DNA of 64,000 nucleotides from an uncultured Lachnospiraceae bacterium (GTDB lineage: Bacteria; Bacillota; Clostridia; Lachnospirales; Lachnospiraceae), in the NCBI GenBank assembly GCA_910578645.1, contig CAJTQI010000010.1, positions 1 through 64,000 on the forward strand, in the 5' to 3' direction. The notes below the pieces were generated by a model. The model was given only the letters and a program-made list of their open reading frames with translations. It was not told the DNA's origin and made no database searches. Made by a program: the position numbers and the translations under genes. Below, in pieces: positions 42,641-51,505 of this stretch. Each line of letters opens with the position of its first letter. Positions within the stretch are counted from its first letter, which is position 1.

Positions 42641-42667
42641 ACATGGCGCAGTTTAAAACTGCGCCAT
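42641..42667. repeat. Right copy of 27-bp direct repeat, overlapping the rpe stop codon
   Basis: The same 27 bases as 40939-40965. Here they encode the last rpe codons and its stop (Met-Ala-Gln-Phe-stop, 42653-42667). No T run follows on the minus strand, unlike at the left copy. Confidence 0.85.
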
Positions 42668-43321
42668 AAATTTTTTCACATTGTCTGTTATATTGCCTTT
42701 AAACACAGCCGAGCCTGCCACAATCACATTGGCTCCGGCATCCAGCGCCACCTTGACATTGTCATGGGTGATGCCGCCATCCACCTGTATGTTCAGATTC
42801 AGCCCCTGTTCGTCGGCCATCTGTCTGATTTGCCTAATGCGCTCTGTGGATTCCGGTATATATTTCTGTCCGCCAAACCCCGGTTCCACAGTCATCACAA
42901 GAAGCATATCCAGTTTACCCAGATATTTTCTGACGGTCTCCACCGGCGTCTGCGGCTTAATGGACATACCCGCCTTACAGCCAAGTCCATGTATCCGGTC
43001 AATCAGTGCGTCCACATCCTCCGCCGCTTCCAGATGGAAAGTAATACTGTCCGCACCGCACGCGGCGAACTCTTTCACATAACGCTCCGGCGACACAATC
43101 ATAAGATGGACATCGAATACGATATTGGTGACCTTGCGGATTGTCTCAACTACCGGAATACCGAACGAAATTGACGGAACGAACACGCCGTCCATCACAT
43201 CAATATGAAGATATTCCGCACCCGCCTTGGCCACTTGCGTAATCTGTTCTCCCAACTTTGAGAAATCTGCCGCCAGTATGGAAGGAGACAATATATTTTT
43301 TCTGGTAATTTTTTCAGACAT
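42653..43321 (-). CDS. rpe: Ribulose-phosphate 3-epimerase
   Basis: Interconverts ribulose 5-phosphate and xylulose 5-phosphate. The 222-residue TIM barrel shows SPSILAADFSKLGEQI, the metal/catalytic LHIDVMDGVFVPSISFG, VHLMIVSPERY, VMTVEPGFGGQKYIP and VDGGITHDNV. The start abuts the stop of the transketolase C-subunit gene. It is the last gene of the arabinose/pentose-phosphate run. Its 3' end carries the hairpin repeated at 40939, suggesting its native terminator was separated by an insertion. Confidence 0.97.
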   Translation of the reverse strand: MSEKITRKNILSPSILAADFSKLGEQITQVAKAGAEYLHIDVMDGVFVPSISFGIPVVETIRKVTNIVFDVHLMIVSPERYVKEFAACGADSITFHLEAAEDVDALIDRIHGLGCKAGMSIKPQTPVETVRKYLGKLDMLLVMTVEPGFGGQKYIPESTERIRQIRQMADEQGLNLNIQVDGGITHDNVKVALDAGANVIVAGSAVFKGNITDNVKKFMAQF

Positions 43322-44275
43322 TTAGATACCTGTGCCTTTTACAAATTCCTTCGTTGATTCATAGATACTCTTGCCGTCCAGTCCGTATTTCGCAACGAGC
43401 GCATTGGCCGGGCCGGACTCACCGAACACATCCTGCATTCCAATCTTAAAAACAGGAGTCGGGCACTTCTGGGACAGACAGTCGCACACTGCGCTGCCAA
43501 GCCCGCCGATTACGGAATGTTCTTCTGCCGTTACCACTTTTCCTGTCTTCTTAGCGGAGCCTACTACCAGTTCTTCATCCAGGGGTTTAATCGTATGGAT
43601 ATTAATTACTTCCGCGCTTATTCCGTCGGCAGCAAGCATGTCAGCCGCCTCCAAGGCGGATGCAACGGTAATACCGCTAGCAATAATCGTCACGTCAGTG
43701 CCTTCGCGCAGCGCCACGCCTTTTCCGATTTCAAATTTATAGTTGCTCGTATTGTTGATTACAGGAACTGCCGCACGTCCGAAACGCAGATATACCGGTC
43801 CCTCAAACTCGATAGCGGCTCTCACCGCAGCTTTGGCTTCCACATCATCGGCCGGAACGATAACAGTCATCCCCGGTATGGCTCTCATCAGGGCAACATC
43901 CTCATTGCACTGGTGGGTAGCGCCGTCTTCTCCTACCGTAATACCCGCATGGGTAGCGCCAATCTTCACATTCAGGTGCGGATAACCGATAGAATTACGC
44001 ACCTGCTCAAAGTTACGTCCTGCCGCAAACATAGCGAAGGAGCTGATAAAGGGAATCTTACCGCAGGTAGCAAGTCCTGCCGCAATACCTGTCATATTAC
44101 ACTCTGCGATACCGCAATCGATATGACGCTCCGGGTATGCCTTCTGAAATACACTTGTCTTGGTGGCTCCTGCCAGGTCGGCGTCTAAGACAACCAGATT
44201 CGGGAAGTCAGCACCACACTCGGCAAGTGCATTACCATAACTCTCACGTGTAGCAATCTTTTTAACATCTGCCAT
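43322..44275 (-). CDS. tktB: Transketolase, C-terminal subunit
   Basis: The 317-residue half of a split transketolase, carrying the pyrimidine-binding and C-terminal domains. FVSSFAMFAAGRNFEQVRNSI-type wording (here FISSFAMFAAGRNFEQVRN), the catalytic Glu region DCGIAECNMTGIAAGLA, GATHAGITVGEDGATHQ and VTAEEHSVIGGLGSAV are diagnostic. It combines with the N-subunit to use thiamine diphosphate. The start overlaps the N-subunit stop by one base, and rpe starts directly after. Two-gene transketolases are typical in Clostridia. Confidence 0.95.
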   Translation of the reverse strand: MADVKKIATRESYGNALAECGADFPNLVVLDADLAGATKTSVFQKAYPERHIDCGIAECNMTGIAAGLATCGKIPFISSFAMFAAGRNFEQVRNSIGYPHLNVKIGATHAGITVGEDGATHQCNEDVALMRAIPGMTVIVPADDVEAKAAVRAAIEFEGPVYLRFGRAAVPVINNTSNYKFEIGKGVALREGTDVTIIASGITVASALEAADMLAADGISAEVINIHTIKPLDEELVVGSAKKTGKVVTAEEHSVIGGLGSAVCDCLSQKCPTPVFKIGMQDVFGESGPANALVAKYGLDGKSIYESTKEFVKGTGI

Positions 44276-45114
44276 TAGTTCGCACCTCCTAATTCTGCAC
44301 CAATCTTCTCCAAATCCGCCATGGCCGTCGCATATTCTTCATCATTAGGCGCTTTGCCATGCCATCCCGCATTGTTCTCCATGAAGGACACGCCTTTGCC
44401 TTTTACGGTCTTACAGATGATAGCCGTGGGCATACCCTTCGTAGCCTTTGCTTCCTTGAAAGCAGCGTCAATCTGGTCGAAATCATTACCGTCAATATTG
44501 ATGACATGGAAATTAAATGCCTCAAATTTCTTGTCAATCGGATAAGGCGAGCACACGTCGTCAATCTTACCGTCAATCTGCAGTCCGTTATTGTCCACTA
44601 TCACTACCAAATTGTCCAGTTTACGATGCCCCGCAAACATGGAAGCCTCCCACACCTGGCCTTCCTGAATCTCACCGTCACCAAGAAGCGTGTATGTCCT
44701 GTATTCCTTGCCGTCCATCTTAGCCGCAAGAGCCATACCGACCGCTGCCGAAATACCCTGTCCCAATGAACCGGAAGACATATCTACGCCCGGCGTCTCC
44801 TGCATACAAGGATGTCCCTGGAGATAGGAGCCAAGATGGCGCAACGTCTTCAAGTCTTCCACCGGGAAATATCCTCTGTTGGCAAGCGCAGAATATAATC
44901 CGGGAGCCGTATGTCCTTTCGACAGCACAAAACGGTCCCTGTCCGCCTTCTTAGGGTCTTTCGGGTCAATATTCATCTCTTCAAAATAGAGATATGTAAA
45001 AATGTCTGCCGCAGACAACGAGCCGCCCGGATGTCCTGCTTTTGCACCGTGTACCGCAGTCACAATCCCTTTGCGAACTTCATTCGCTGTTTTCTGTAAC
45101 TCTAATTTGTCCAT
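44275..45114 (-). CDS. tktA: Transketolase, N-terminal subunit
   Basis: The 279-residue thiamine diphosphate-binding half. It shows GHPGGSLSAADIFTYLYF, SKGHTAPGLYSALA, LGSYLQGHPCMQETPGVDMSSGSLGQGISAAVGMAL and the GDGEIQEGQVWEASMFAGH-N diphosphate motif (GDG...N). It is translationally coupled to the C-subunit. AAGGTATAGGAAATAAT precedes the ATG. A partial gene-start repeat lies 24 bases upstream. In this operon it moves xylulose 5-phosphate from arabinose breakdown into the pentose phosphate pathway. Confidence 0.96.
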   Translation of the reverse strand: MDKLELQKTANEVRKGIVTAVHGAKAGHPGGSLSAADIFTYLYFEEMNIDPKDPKKADRDRFVLSKGHTAPGLYSALANRGYFPVEDLKTLRHLGSYLQGHPCMQETPGVDMSSGSLGQGISAAVGMALAAKMDGKEYRTYTLLGDGEIQEGQVWEASMFAGHRKLDNLVVIVDNNGLQIDGKIDDVCSPYPIDKKFEAFNFHVINIDGNDFDQIDAAFKEAKATKGMPTAIICKTVKGKGVSFMENNAGWHGKAPNDEEYATAMADLEKIGAELGGAN

Positions 45115-45137
45115 ATTATTTCCTATACCTTTCTGTA

Positions 45138-45170
45138 GCCTGCAAATTTGGGCTCACAGGCACAAATTTC
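45138..45170 (-). repeat. Gene-start repeat, partial copy D (before tktN)
   Basis: Minus-strand GAAATTTGTGCCTG followed by TGAGCCCAAATTTGCAGGC. It is the core half of the family without the outer hairpin. Confidence 0.55.
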
Positions 45171-45239
45171 ACCAATCAATAATCCTATCATATCACAATC
45201 GCTGCACAGTCTCTACCAGAATATGCAGCATTTGCATTT

Positions 45240-45938
45240 CTATTTCTCCTGCCCGTAATATGCATTAGCTCCGTGCTTCCTGTAATAGTGCTTATCCTGC
45301 AATTCTTGTGGCGCAGGCTGTATCCGTGCATGAATCGTCTCGGCACGGTATGCCATCTTAGCCACCTCCTCTAAAACAACCGCATTATGTACCGCCTCAT
45401 GGGCGTCCTTACCCCACGAAAAGGGGCCGTGGTTCTTACACAGCACTGCCGGAACGGCCACAGGGTCTTTCCCCATCCTCTTAAACTCGTCCACAATCAA
45501 AAGACCTGTATTTTTTTCGTAGGCTTCTTCAATCTCGTCCGCATTCAGGCATCTTAAACAGGGAATCTCCCCATAGAAATAATCCGCATGGGTCGTTCCG
45601 TAACAAGGAATGCTCCTGCCTGCCTGCGCCCAACTGGTAGCATAGGACGAGTGGGTATGTACCACGCCGCCAATTTCCGGATATGCCTTGTACAGCTCCA
45701 CATGGGTAGCCGTATCGGAGGAAGGATTGTACCTGCCCTCTACTTTATTGCCCTCCAAGTCAACCAAAACCATATCCTCCGGCGTCAGTTTATCATAGTC
45801 CACACCGCTCGGTTTAATGGCGAAAATACCGCTCTCCACATCAAGCTCACTGACATTGCCCCAGGTAAAAGTAACTAAGCCATACTTAGGCAGAAGCATA
45901 TTCGCCTCATAGACGCGTTTCTTTAATTCTTCTAACAT
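45240..45938 (-). CDS. araD: L-ribulose-5-phosphate 4-epimerase
   Basis: Converts L-ribulose 5-phosphate to D-xylulose 5-phosphate. The 232-residue class II aldolase-fold enzyme shows GLVTFTWGNVSELD, IKPSGVDYDKLTPEDMVLVDL, NPSSDTATHVELYKAYP, the zinc His pair in GGVVHTHSSYATSWAQ, and HADYFYGEIPCLR. Length and motifs match bacterial AraD. GAAAGGTTTTAAGAGT precedes the ATG. It lies between the ribulokinase and transketolase genes. Confidence 0.97.
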   Translation of the reverse strand: MLEELKKRVYEANMLLPKYGLVTFTWGNVSELDVESGIFAIKPSGVDYDKLTPEDMVLVDLEGNKVEGRYNPSSDTATHVELYKAYPEIGGVVHTHSSYATSWAQAGRSIPCYGTTHADYFYGEIPCLRCLNADEIEEAYEKNTGLLIVDEFKRMGKDPVAVPAVLCKNHGPFSWGKDAHEAVHNAVVLEEVAKMAYRAETIHARIQPAPQELQDKHYYRKHGANAYYGQEK

Positions 45939-46027
45939 ACTCTTAAAACCTTTCTATATTCTGTGTGGATGCCTGTCTATGGGAGAATGCACACACAACG
46001 TCATTCTCCCATATGGCTTCCCATTAT

Positions 46028-47617
46028 CTACATACTCTCCACAGCCGCTCTCTCAATGGCAAGCCCTGCGCCGTACAGTTTCATAAATTCGTTAAAGCCC
46101 TGTACGTCGGATGCTTTCGGCTCCATCTTCTCGCCTTTTTGTCCTGCGAACACCTTGCCGTCTAAAAAGGCAGCCAGGCTCTCATCCGCACCTTTATTGA
46201 CCATATAGGATGCCAGAAGCGCGATGCCCCATGCGCCGCCTTCGCCTGCCGTCTCCATCACACTGACCGGAGCGTCCATGGCCGCAGCCAGGATACTCTG
46301 TCCGACTCCCTTCGTCTTGAAGAGTCCGCCATGCCCTAAGATTTCGTCCGCCTGCACGCCTTCTTCCTTGAAAAGAATGTCGAATCCGGTCTTCAATGCG
46401 CCAAGAGACGTAAAAAGATGCACCCTCATAAAGTTCGCCAGATTGAACTTGGCATCCGGTGTGCGCACGAACAACGGACGTCCTTCATTGAATCCCGTCA
46501 CATGTTCACCTGAAAAATAGTTATACGCAAGCAGCCCGCCGCAGTCGTCGTCACCTTCTAACGCTTTGCGGTACAGATTGCCGTACAACTCGTTCATATC
46601 CACTTTCATGCCCATCAGCTCCGAATACTCTTTGAAAAGATTTACCCATGCATTCAGGTCGGAAGTACAGTTGTTACAATGTACCATAGCCACCAGGCTG
46701 CCGTCCGGCGTAGTCACCAGGTCAATCGCATCGTATACCTTGGACAATTCCTTCTCCAATACAATCATACCGAACACACTCGTTCCGGCAGATACATTAC
46801 CGGTACGCTTCGCCACACTGTTGGTCGCCGCCATACCTGTCCCCGCGTCACCTTCCGGCGGGCAGAAAGGCACGCCTGCCTGTAATGTGCCCGTAGGGTC
46901 TAACAGTTTCGCGCCTTCTTCCGTAAGCGCCCCTGCCTGCTGCCCTGCCGTATAGACTGCCGGAAGCACATCCTTTAATTTCCATGCAAAGCCTTTGCCG
47001 GCAACCGCCTCATCAAACTGGACTACCATCCTCTCATGGAACTGTCCGGTTGCAATGTCAATCGGGAACATACCGGAAGCCTCGCCCACGCCGACTATCT
47101 TCTCACCCGTCAGTTTCCAGTGGATATAACCCGCAAGCGTAATCACAAACTTCAAATCGGCCACATGCTCCTCGCCGTTTAAGATTGCCTGGTAGAGATG
47201 CGCAATCGTCCATCTCTGAGGAATATGATAGTGAAACAGTTCCGTCAGCTTCGTGGAAGCTTCCTCCGTGATGGTATTCCTCCATGTGCGGAAAGGCACC
47301 ATCAGTTCATCCTTATCATTAAAAGCCATGTAACCGTGCATCATTGCGCTAAATCCTATGGCGCCAATCTTCGTCAGCTTCTCGCCATACCGGCTCTGCA
47401 CATCCTCCGTCAATTTCTTGTAGCAATCCTGCAGCCCTGTCCAGATATCGTCCAGACTGTATGTCCAGATACCGCTCTCCAACCTGTTCTCCCAATCATG
47501 GGCGCCGGACGCAATGGGCCGATTGTTTTCATCCACCAGAACCGCCTTAATCCTGGTAGAGCCAAACTCAATGCCCAATACCGACTTACCGCTCGCAATA
47601 CATTCCTTTGCTCCCAT
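46028..47617 (-). CDS. araB: FGGY-family ribulokinase (AraB-like)
   Basis: Probable L-ribulokinase, judged mainly from its place between araA and araD. The 529-residue FGGY kinase has the ATP-binding N-terminal LGIEFGSTRIKAVLVDENN, TAVGFSAMMHGYMA-type wording (IGAIGFSAMMHGYMAF), SAGTSVFGMIVLE and the C-terminal GHGGLFKTKGVGQSILAAAM. It differs from the classic AraB sequence and resembles the xylulokinase-like clade common in Clostridia, so substrate specificity is inferred. CAGGAGGTAGAAG precedes the ATG. It is spaced three bases from araA, so strongly coupled. Confidence 0.9.
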   Translation of the reverse strand: MGAKECIASGKSVLGIEFGSTRIKAVLVDENNRPIASGAHDWENRLESGIWTYSLDDIWTGLQDCYKKLTEDVQSRYGEKLTKIGAIGFSAMMHGYMAFNDKDELMVPFRTWRNTITEEASTKLTELFHYHIPQRWTIAHLYQAILNGEEHVADLKFVITLAGYIHWKLTGEKIVGVGEASGMFPIDIATGQFHERMVVQFDEAVAGKGFAWKLKDVLPAVYTAGQQAGALTEEGAKLLDPTGTLQAGVPFCPPEGDAGTGMAATNSVAKRTGNVSAGTSVFGMIVLEKELSKVYDAIDLVTTPDGSLVAMVHCNNCTSDLNAWVNLFKEYSELMGMKVDMNELYGNLYRKALEGDDDCGGLLAYNYFSGEHVTGFNEGRPLFVRTPDAKFNLANFMRVHLFTSLGALKTGFDILFKEEGVQADEILGHGGLFKTKGVGQSILAAAMDAPVSVMETAGEGGAWGIALLASYMVNKGADESLAAFLDGKVFAGQKGEKMEPKASDVQGFNEFMKLYGAGLAIERAAVESM

Positions 47618-47620
47618 CTT

Positions 47621-49120
47621 CTACCTCCTGTATGCCGCCTCATTCCATCTTAATTCGTTCTTAAAGTTACGGATTGTCGTATCCTTGTCAATCACGACGC
47701 TCTCAATGCCCATAGCAGCCGCCCAGTCAACCATCTGGTCCACTGTCAGGTCGTAGGAGAACGCGGTATGGTGTGCGCCGCCTGCCAGAATCCATGCTGT
47801 GGCGCCGATTTCCATATTCGGCTGGGGCGTCCAGTATGCCGTTCCCACCGGAAGCTTCGGCATCGGTTTCTCCACCTTCTTACAGTCAACTGCATTGATT
47901 AACAGCCTGAATCTTGTGCCCAAATCCACCAGGGAACATGCCACCGCGGGGCCGGTCTTTGATGTAAATACAAGACGGGCAGGGTCTTCCCTGTTGCCCA
48001 TGGACAACGGACATACTCTAATACCGATTTCACCTTCTGCCACGGAAGGACACACTTCCAACATATGCGCCTGCAAAATACCTTCCTTGCCGGGAACCAG
48101 ATTGTAGGTATAGTCTTCCATCAAAGAAGTTCCCTTGGCGCCCTCGATATCCGCTGTCATCAATTTCATCATGCGCACCATTGCCGCCACTTTCCAGTCG
48201 CCTTCTGCGCCGAATCCATAACCTTTTTCCATCAGTCTCTGAATTGCCAGTCCCGGAAGCTGCTTCAGGCCGCCAAGCATCCCGAAATGAGTAACCACCG
48301 CATGATAATCATTGTCAACCAGGAATTTCTCGATACCGATTTCCTGTTGTGCCTGTACAGCCACATGTCTCCTGAACTCATCTAGGTCTCTGCCGTCGTC
48401 AATAATCTTGTACTTGCTGTAATACTCATCAACTAAAGCGTCTACATCGCCCTGGGGAACCGCATCCACATACTCCACCAAATCATTGACACAGTAATGG
48501 TCAATCTCCCATCCGAATTTTATCTGCGCTTCTACCTTATCACCCTCTGTCACCGCTACATTATTCATGTTATCGCCGAAACGGCACACGCGGATATGCG
48601 AAGATTCGATAACTCCCAGGGCTGTCCTCATCCAGCTTCCTAACTGTTTCTGCACGCTCTCATTGGTCCAGTGGCCTACAATAATCTTCCTCTCAATGCC
48701 CATGCGGCTTACGATATGCCCATACTCTCTGTCACCGTGCGCCGACTGGTTTTCATTCATGAAATCCATATCTATTGTATCGTAAGGAATCTCTTCGTTA
48801 AACTGTGTATGTAAATGGCAAAGCGGTTTCTTAAATTCTTTCAATCCAAGTATCCACATCTTCGCCGGGGAGAAAGTGTGCATCCAGGTAATCACGCCTG
48901 CACATTCAGGCTCGTTGTTGGCATCGTTAAACGTCTTCCTGATAGATGCCTGGCTAATCAGTGTAGGTTTCAGCACTACCTCAAAAGGCAGGTGTCCTGA
49001 AGCATTTAACCCCTCTACAATTTTAGCAGAATGGTCTGCCACTTTCTTAAGACACTCATCCCCGTACAAATCCTGCGAACCTGTGCAAAACCAAAATTTG
49101 TAATTTTTTACTGCATTCAT
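47621..49120 (-). CDS. araA: L-arabinose isomerase
   Basis: Converts L-arabinose to L-ribulose, the first cytoplasmic step. The 499-residue enzyme shows FWFCTGSQDLYGDECLKK, WMHTFSPAKMWI, LHTQFNEEIPYDTIDMDFMNENQSAHGDRE in part, HFGMLGGLKQLPGL, GEGDWK-type AEGDWKVAAMVRMM, and LEVCPSVAEG with metal-binding His (AGGAHHTAFS). GGAGAAGAAG precedes the ATG. A diverged gene-start repeat and an AraR-like operator (49299-49314) lie upstream, so expression can be set independently of the transport genes. Confidence 0.97.
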   Translation of the reverse strand: MNAVKNYKFWFCTGSQDLYGDECLKKVADHSAKIVEGLNASGHLPFEVVLKPTLISQASIRKTFNDANNEPECAGVITWMHTFSPAKMWILGLKEFKKPLCHLHTQFNEEIPYDTIDMDFMNENQSAHGDREYGHIVSRMGIERKIIVGHWTNESVQKQLGSWMRTALGVIESSHIRVCRFGDNMNNVAVTEGDKVEAQIKFGWEIDHYCVNDLVEYVDAVPQGDVDALVDEYYSKYKIIDDGRDLDEFRRHVAVQAQQEIGIEKFLVDNDYHAVVTHFGMLGGLKQLPGLAIQRLMEKGYGFGAEGDWKVAAMVRMMKLMTADIEGAKGTSLMEDYTYNLVPGKEGILQAHMLEVCPSVAEGEIGIRVCPLSMGNREDPARLVFTSKTGPAVACSLVDLGTRFRLLINAVDCKKVEKPMPKLPVGTAYWTPQPNMEIGATAWILAGGAHHTAFSYDLTVDQMVDWAAAMGIESVVIDKDTTIRNFKNELRWNEAAYRR

Positions 49121-49134
49121 CTTCTTCTCCTTTT

Positions 49135-49260
49135 CTGCGCCGCTTCTATTTCAGTTTTGTTGGGACGGTACACCTGATAAGCTTGTGTCAAGCAACGCAC
49201 AGACACAAACACGCGCAAGCTGCGCACCTTTTCTATAAACATAGAAAATGCCCGTCTGTC
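49135..49260 (-). repeat. Gene-start repeat, diverged copy G (before araA)
   Basis: Minus-strand order: AT hairpin TTTTCTA/TAGAAAA, GCGCAGCTTGCGC, TGTTTGTGTCTGTGCGTTGCTTG, then GCGGCGCAGAAAAGGAG at the ribosome site. The words match copy F before tadA. Confidence 0.5.
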
Positions 49261-49298
49261 TTGTAAAAAATTTTATCACTTTCCTGTATGCCTTTGCA

Positions 49299-49314
49299 AG
49301 TTGTATATACAAAT
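49299..49314. promoter_or_regulatory. AraR-like operator before araA
   Basis: AGTTGTATATACAAAT differs little from the Bacillus AraR consensus ATTTGTACGTACAAAT and is a near palindrome, about 180 bases before araA. The araR-like gene is in the same locus. Confidence 0.65.
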
Positions 49315-49399
49315 TTTTAAATTAATTTACTTTTATTTAAACAAATACAAATATTGCCAATTAGAGGCGCACATAACTGTGCGCCTCCGTTGCAAAACA

Positions 49400-50425
49400 T
49401 TAAGCTTTCTTACGCTCTTTGAGATTTGCCAGGACTGCCTGCAATACGATAAAGAAACACAACAGAATTGCCGTCACGATATTCGCCCAAGAACTTACCA
49501 ACTTACCATGGGATTTCACCAATGTGGAAATCGTACCATTAATCAGCACGCCGACCAAAGAGCCGCCCACATTACCGACGCCGCCGGTCAAGAGCGTACC
49601 GCCGATAACGGCCGATGAAATGGCATCCATCTCCAGACCCGACGCCTGTGTGGTCGTACCGCACATGGTATTCAGACAATAGCAGATACCACCGATGGAA
49701 GCCAGGAAACTGGCAAGCACATAAGTCTTCATCTTGGTCATACGCACATCCAGACCCATCAAGGTCGCCGACTGGCTGTTGCCGCCCACCGCATAGATGC
49801 TGCGGCCAAATTTCGTATACTTTAACATTAAATAAATTAACAATACAACAAGCAACGCTACAATAACGGTCACTCTCACGTAAGGCACCTGCAGAATACC
49901 TTTCTTATTCTCATACGCACCGATGTTAAACGGAATATGCAATTTCGTGCTGGACATCTTCACGAAAAGCTCATCCGACACGATGCTGACCTGGTCCGTA
50001 CAAATCACTGCGGTCATACCTCTGGCAAAGAACATACCTGCCATCGTCACAATAAAGGGCTGGATATCCAGGTACGCGATGCAATACCCCTGCACAACGC
50101 CGAACACAATACCGATTACCAAGACAAGCAGCATTAAGACCGGGCTTTTCATACCCCACTCCTCAATTCCCACTGCCAAAAACATGCAGTCCATAGCCAC
50201 CACGGAGCCTACGGAAATATCGATACCGCCTGTCAGCATAACGCATGTCATGCCTGCCGCAATGCAGATTAACCCCGCATTGTTAATCAAAATATTCAGG
50301 AATGTCTGTAAGTGCGTGAATCCCTTATCCGCATACACAATGCAGCCTGCTATGTACATAACCACAAATAAGATGACGGTGATAAGCAACAAGATACTGT
50401 TACTGTTAATCTTCAACTTCTTCAT
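49400..50425 (-). CDS. yjfF: Sugar ABC permease, YjfF type
   Basis: One of two inner-membrane subunits of a furanose importer. The 341-residue protein has eight to ten membrane segments. It has the AraH/RbsC-family GGIDISVGSVVAM, the IQPFIVTMAGMFFARG segment, AVGGNSQSATLMGLDV and the C-terminal GGTLLTGGVGNVGGSLVGV. The ending KLVSSWANIVTAILLCFFIVLQ resembles E. coli YjfF. GGAGGCGTAAACAGG precedes the ATG, six bases after the partner permease. It works with the YtfT-, YtfR- and YtfQ-like proteins encoded upstream. Confidence 0.92.
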   Translation of the reverse strand: MKKLKINSNSILLLITVILFVVMYIAGCIVYADKGFTHLQTFLNILINNAGLICIAAGMTCVMLTGGIDISVGSVVAMDCMFLAVGIEEWGMKSPVLMLLVLVIGIVFGVVQGYCIAYLDIQPFIVTMAGMFFARGMTAVICTDQVSIVSDELFVKMSSTKLHIPFNIGAYENKKGILQVPYVRVTVIVALLVVLLIYLMLKYTKFGRSIYAVGGNSQSATLMGLDVRMTKMKTYVLASFLASIGGICYCLNTMCGTTTQASGLEMDAISSAVIGGTLLTGGVGNVGGSLVGVLINGTISTLVKSHGKLVSSWANIVTAILLCFFIVLQAVLANLKERKKA

Positions 50426-50431
50426 ACCTGT

Positions 50432-51505
50432 TTACGCCTCCTTTGCAGCCGCTTTTTTAGCAGACAATTTCTTAAAGTACTCTCTGACAGGCTCTGCCTG
50501 GATAACTACAATCAGGATAACCACAACTGCCTTAAAGACAGGCGCCTGTGCCGAGGAAACTCCTAATGCATACAGTGTGGTCGTAATAGCCTGGATTGTA
50601 TATGCGCCGATGATGGAGCCCGCCAGGTTGAACTTACCGCCACCTAAGCTGTTGCCGCCAAGCGCTACCGCCAGAATCGCATCTAACTCCATGTTCAGGC
50701 CGATATTGTTCGTATCCGCAGAATAGATACGGGACGTTGCGGTGATACCCGCAATACCTGCACACAAACCGCAGATTGCATAACACATCAGAATAATCTT
50801 CGCCGAATTAAACCCGGATATTCTTGCCGCTTTCTTATTGATACCTACACTCTGTACGAACGTGCCAAGAGCCGTAAATTTTAAGAACAAAGCCATAATC
50901 AGGACACAAACCGCCGCAATCAGTATCGGCGTAGGCAAAAATCCCACATAGGAGCCAAAAACCTGGAAAGAGGGCACACGCACATATACAATTGCGCTGT
51001 TACATAATAACAATCCTATGGCACGGCCCGCCGACCATAAAATCAGTGTGGCAACCATGGGCTGGATGTTCAGGTAAGCCACCAGGAACCCGTTAAACAG
51101 ACCGCAGACTACTGCCACAAGGATACCGGCGCCGATGCCAACCCAAAGAGGCTGCGCGTACTCGGAAACATTGGTCACGCCGTATCCTGCTAAAAGCATA
51201 CAGCACATACCGCCGGAAAGGCTCATGACAGAGCCCACCGAAATATCCGTCCCTGCCGATGCGGATACAACAAGCGTCATACCAATCGCCAGTATGGCAA
51301 CTTCACTGCCACGGTTTAAAATATCAATCAGACGTCCGTATAAGATTGTGTTACCGGAAGAAGTAACCTGTGTACTGATAGCAAAAAAACCAAAAGGCGC
51401 ATTTCCGCTTGCAATATCATAAACTACGTTTACTAACATCACCAGTATCATACTGAATATAGGCAGGAATAACTGCATCTTTGTTATTTGTTTTATTTTA
51501 CTCAT
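50432..51505 (-). CDS. ytfT: Sugar ABC permease, YtfT type
   Basis: The second inner-membrane subunit. The 357-residue protein has about ten membrane segments and the wording of YtfT: GRLIDILNRGSEVAILAIGMTLVV, ISVGSVMSLSGG, LNIQPMVATLILWSAGRAI, NNIGLNMELDAILAVALGGNSLGGGKFNL. ATG at 51505 is chosen because GGAGGTG lies seven bases before it. It overlaps the ATPase gene end by eight bases (ATGAGTAA), showing translational coupling. It pairs with the YjfF-type permease to form the channel. Confidence 0.92.
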   Translation of the reverse strand: MSKIKQITKMQLFLPIFSMILVMLVNVVYDIASGNAPFGFFAISTQVTSSGNTILYGRLIDILNRGSEVAILAIGMTLVVSASAGTDISVGSVMSLSGGMCCMLLAGYGVTNVSEYAQPLWVGIGAGILVAVVCGLFNGFLVAYLNIQPMVATLILWSAGRAIGLLLCNSAIVYVRVPSFQVFGSYVGFLPTPILIAAVCVLIMALFLKFTALGTFVQSVGINKKAARISGFNSAKIILMCYAICGLCAGIAGITATSRIYSADTNNIGLNMELDAILAVALGGNSLGGGKFNLAGSIIGAYTIQAITTTLYALGVSSAQAPVFKAVVVILIVVIQAEPVREYFKKLSAKKAAAKEA

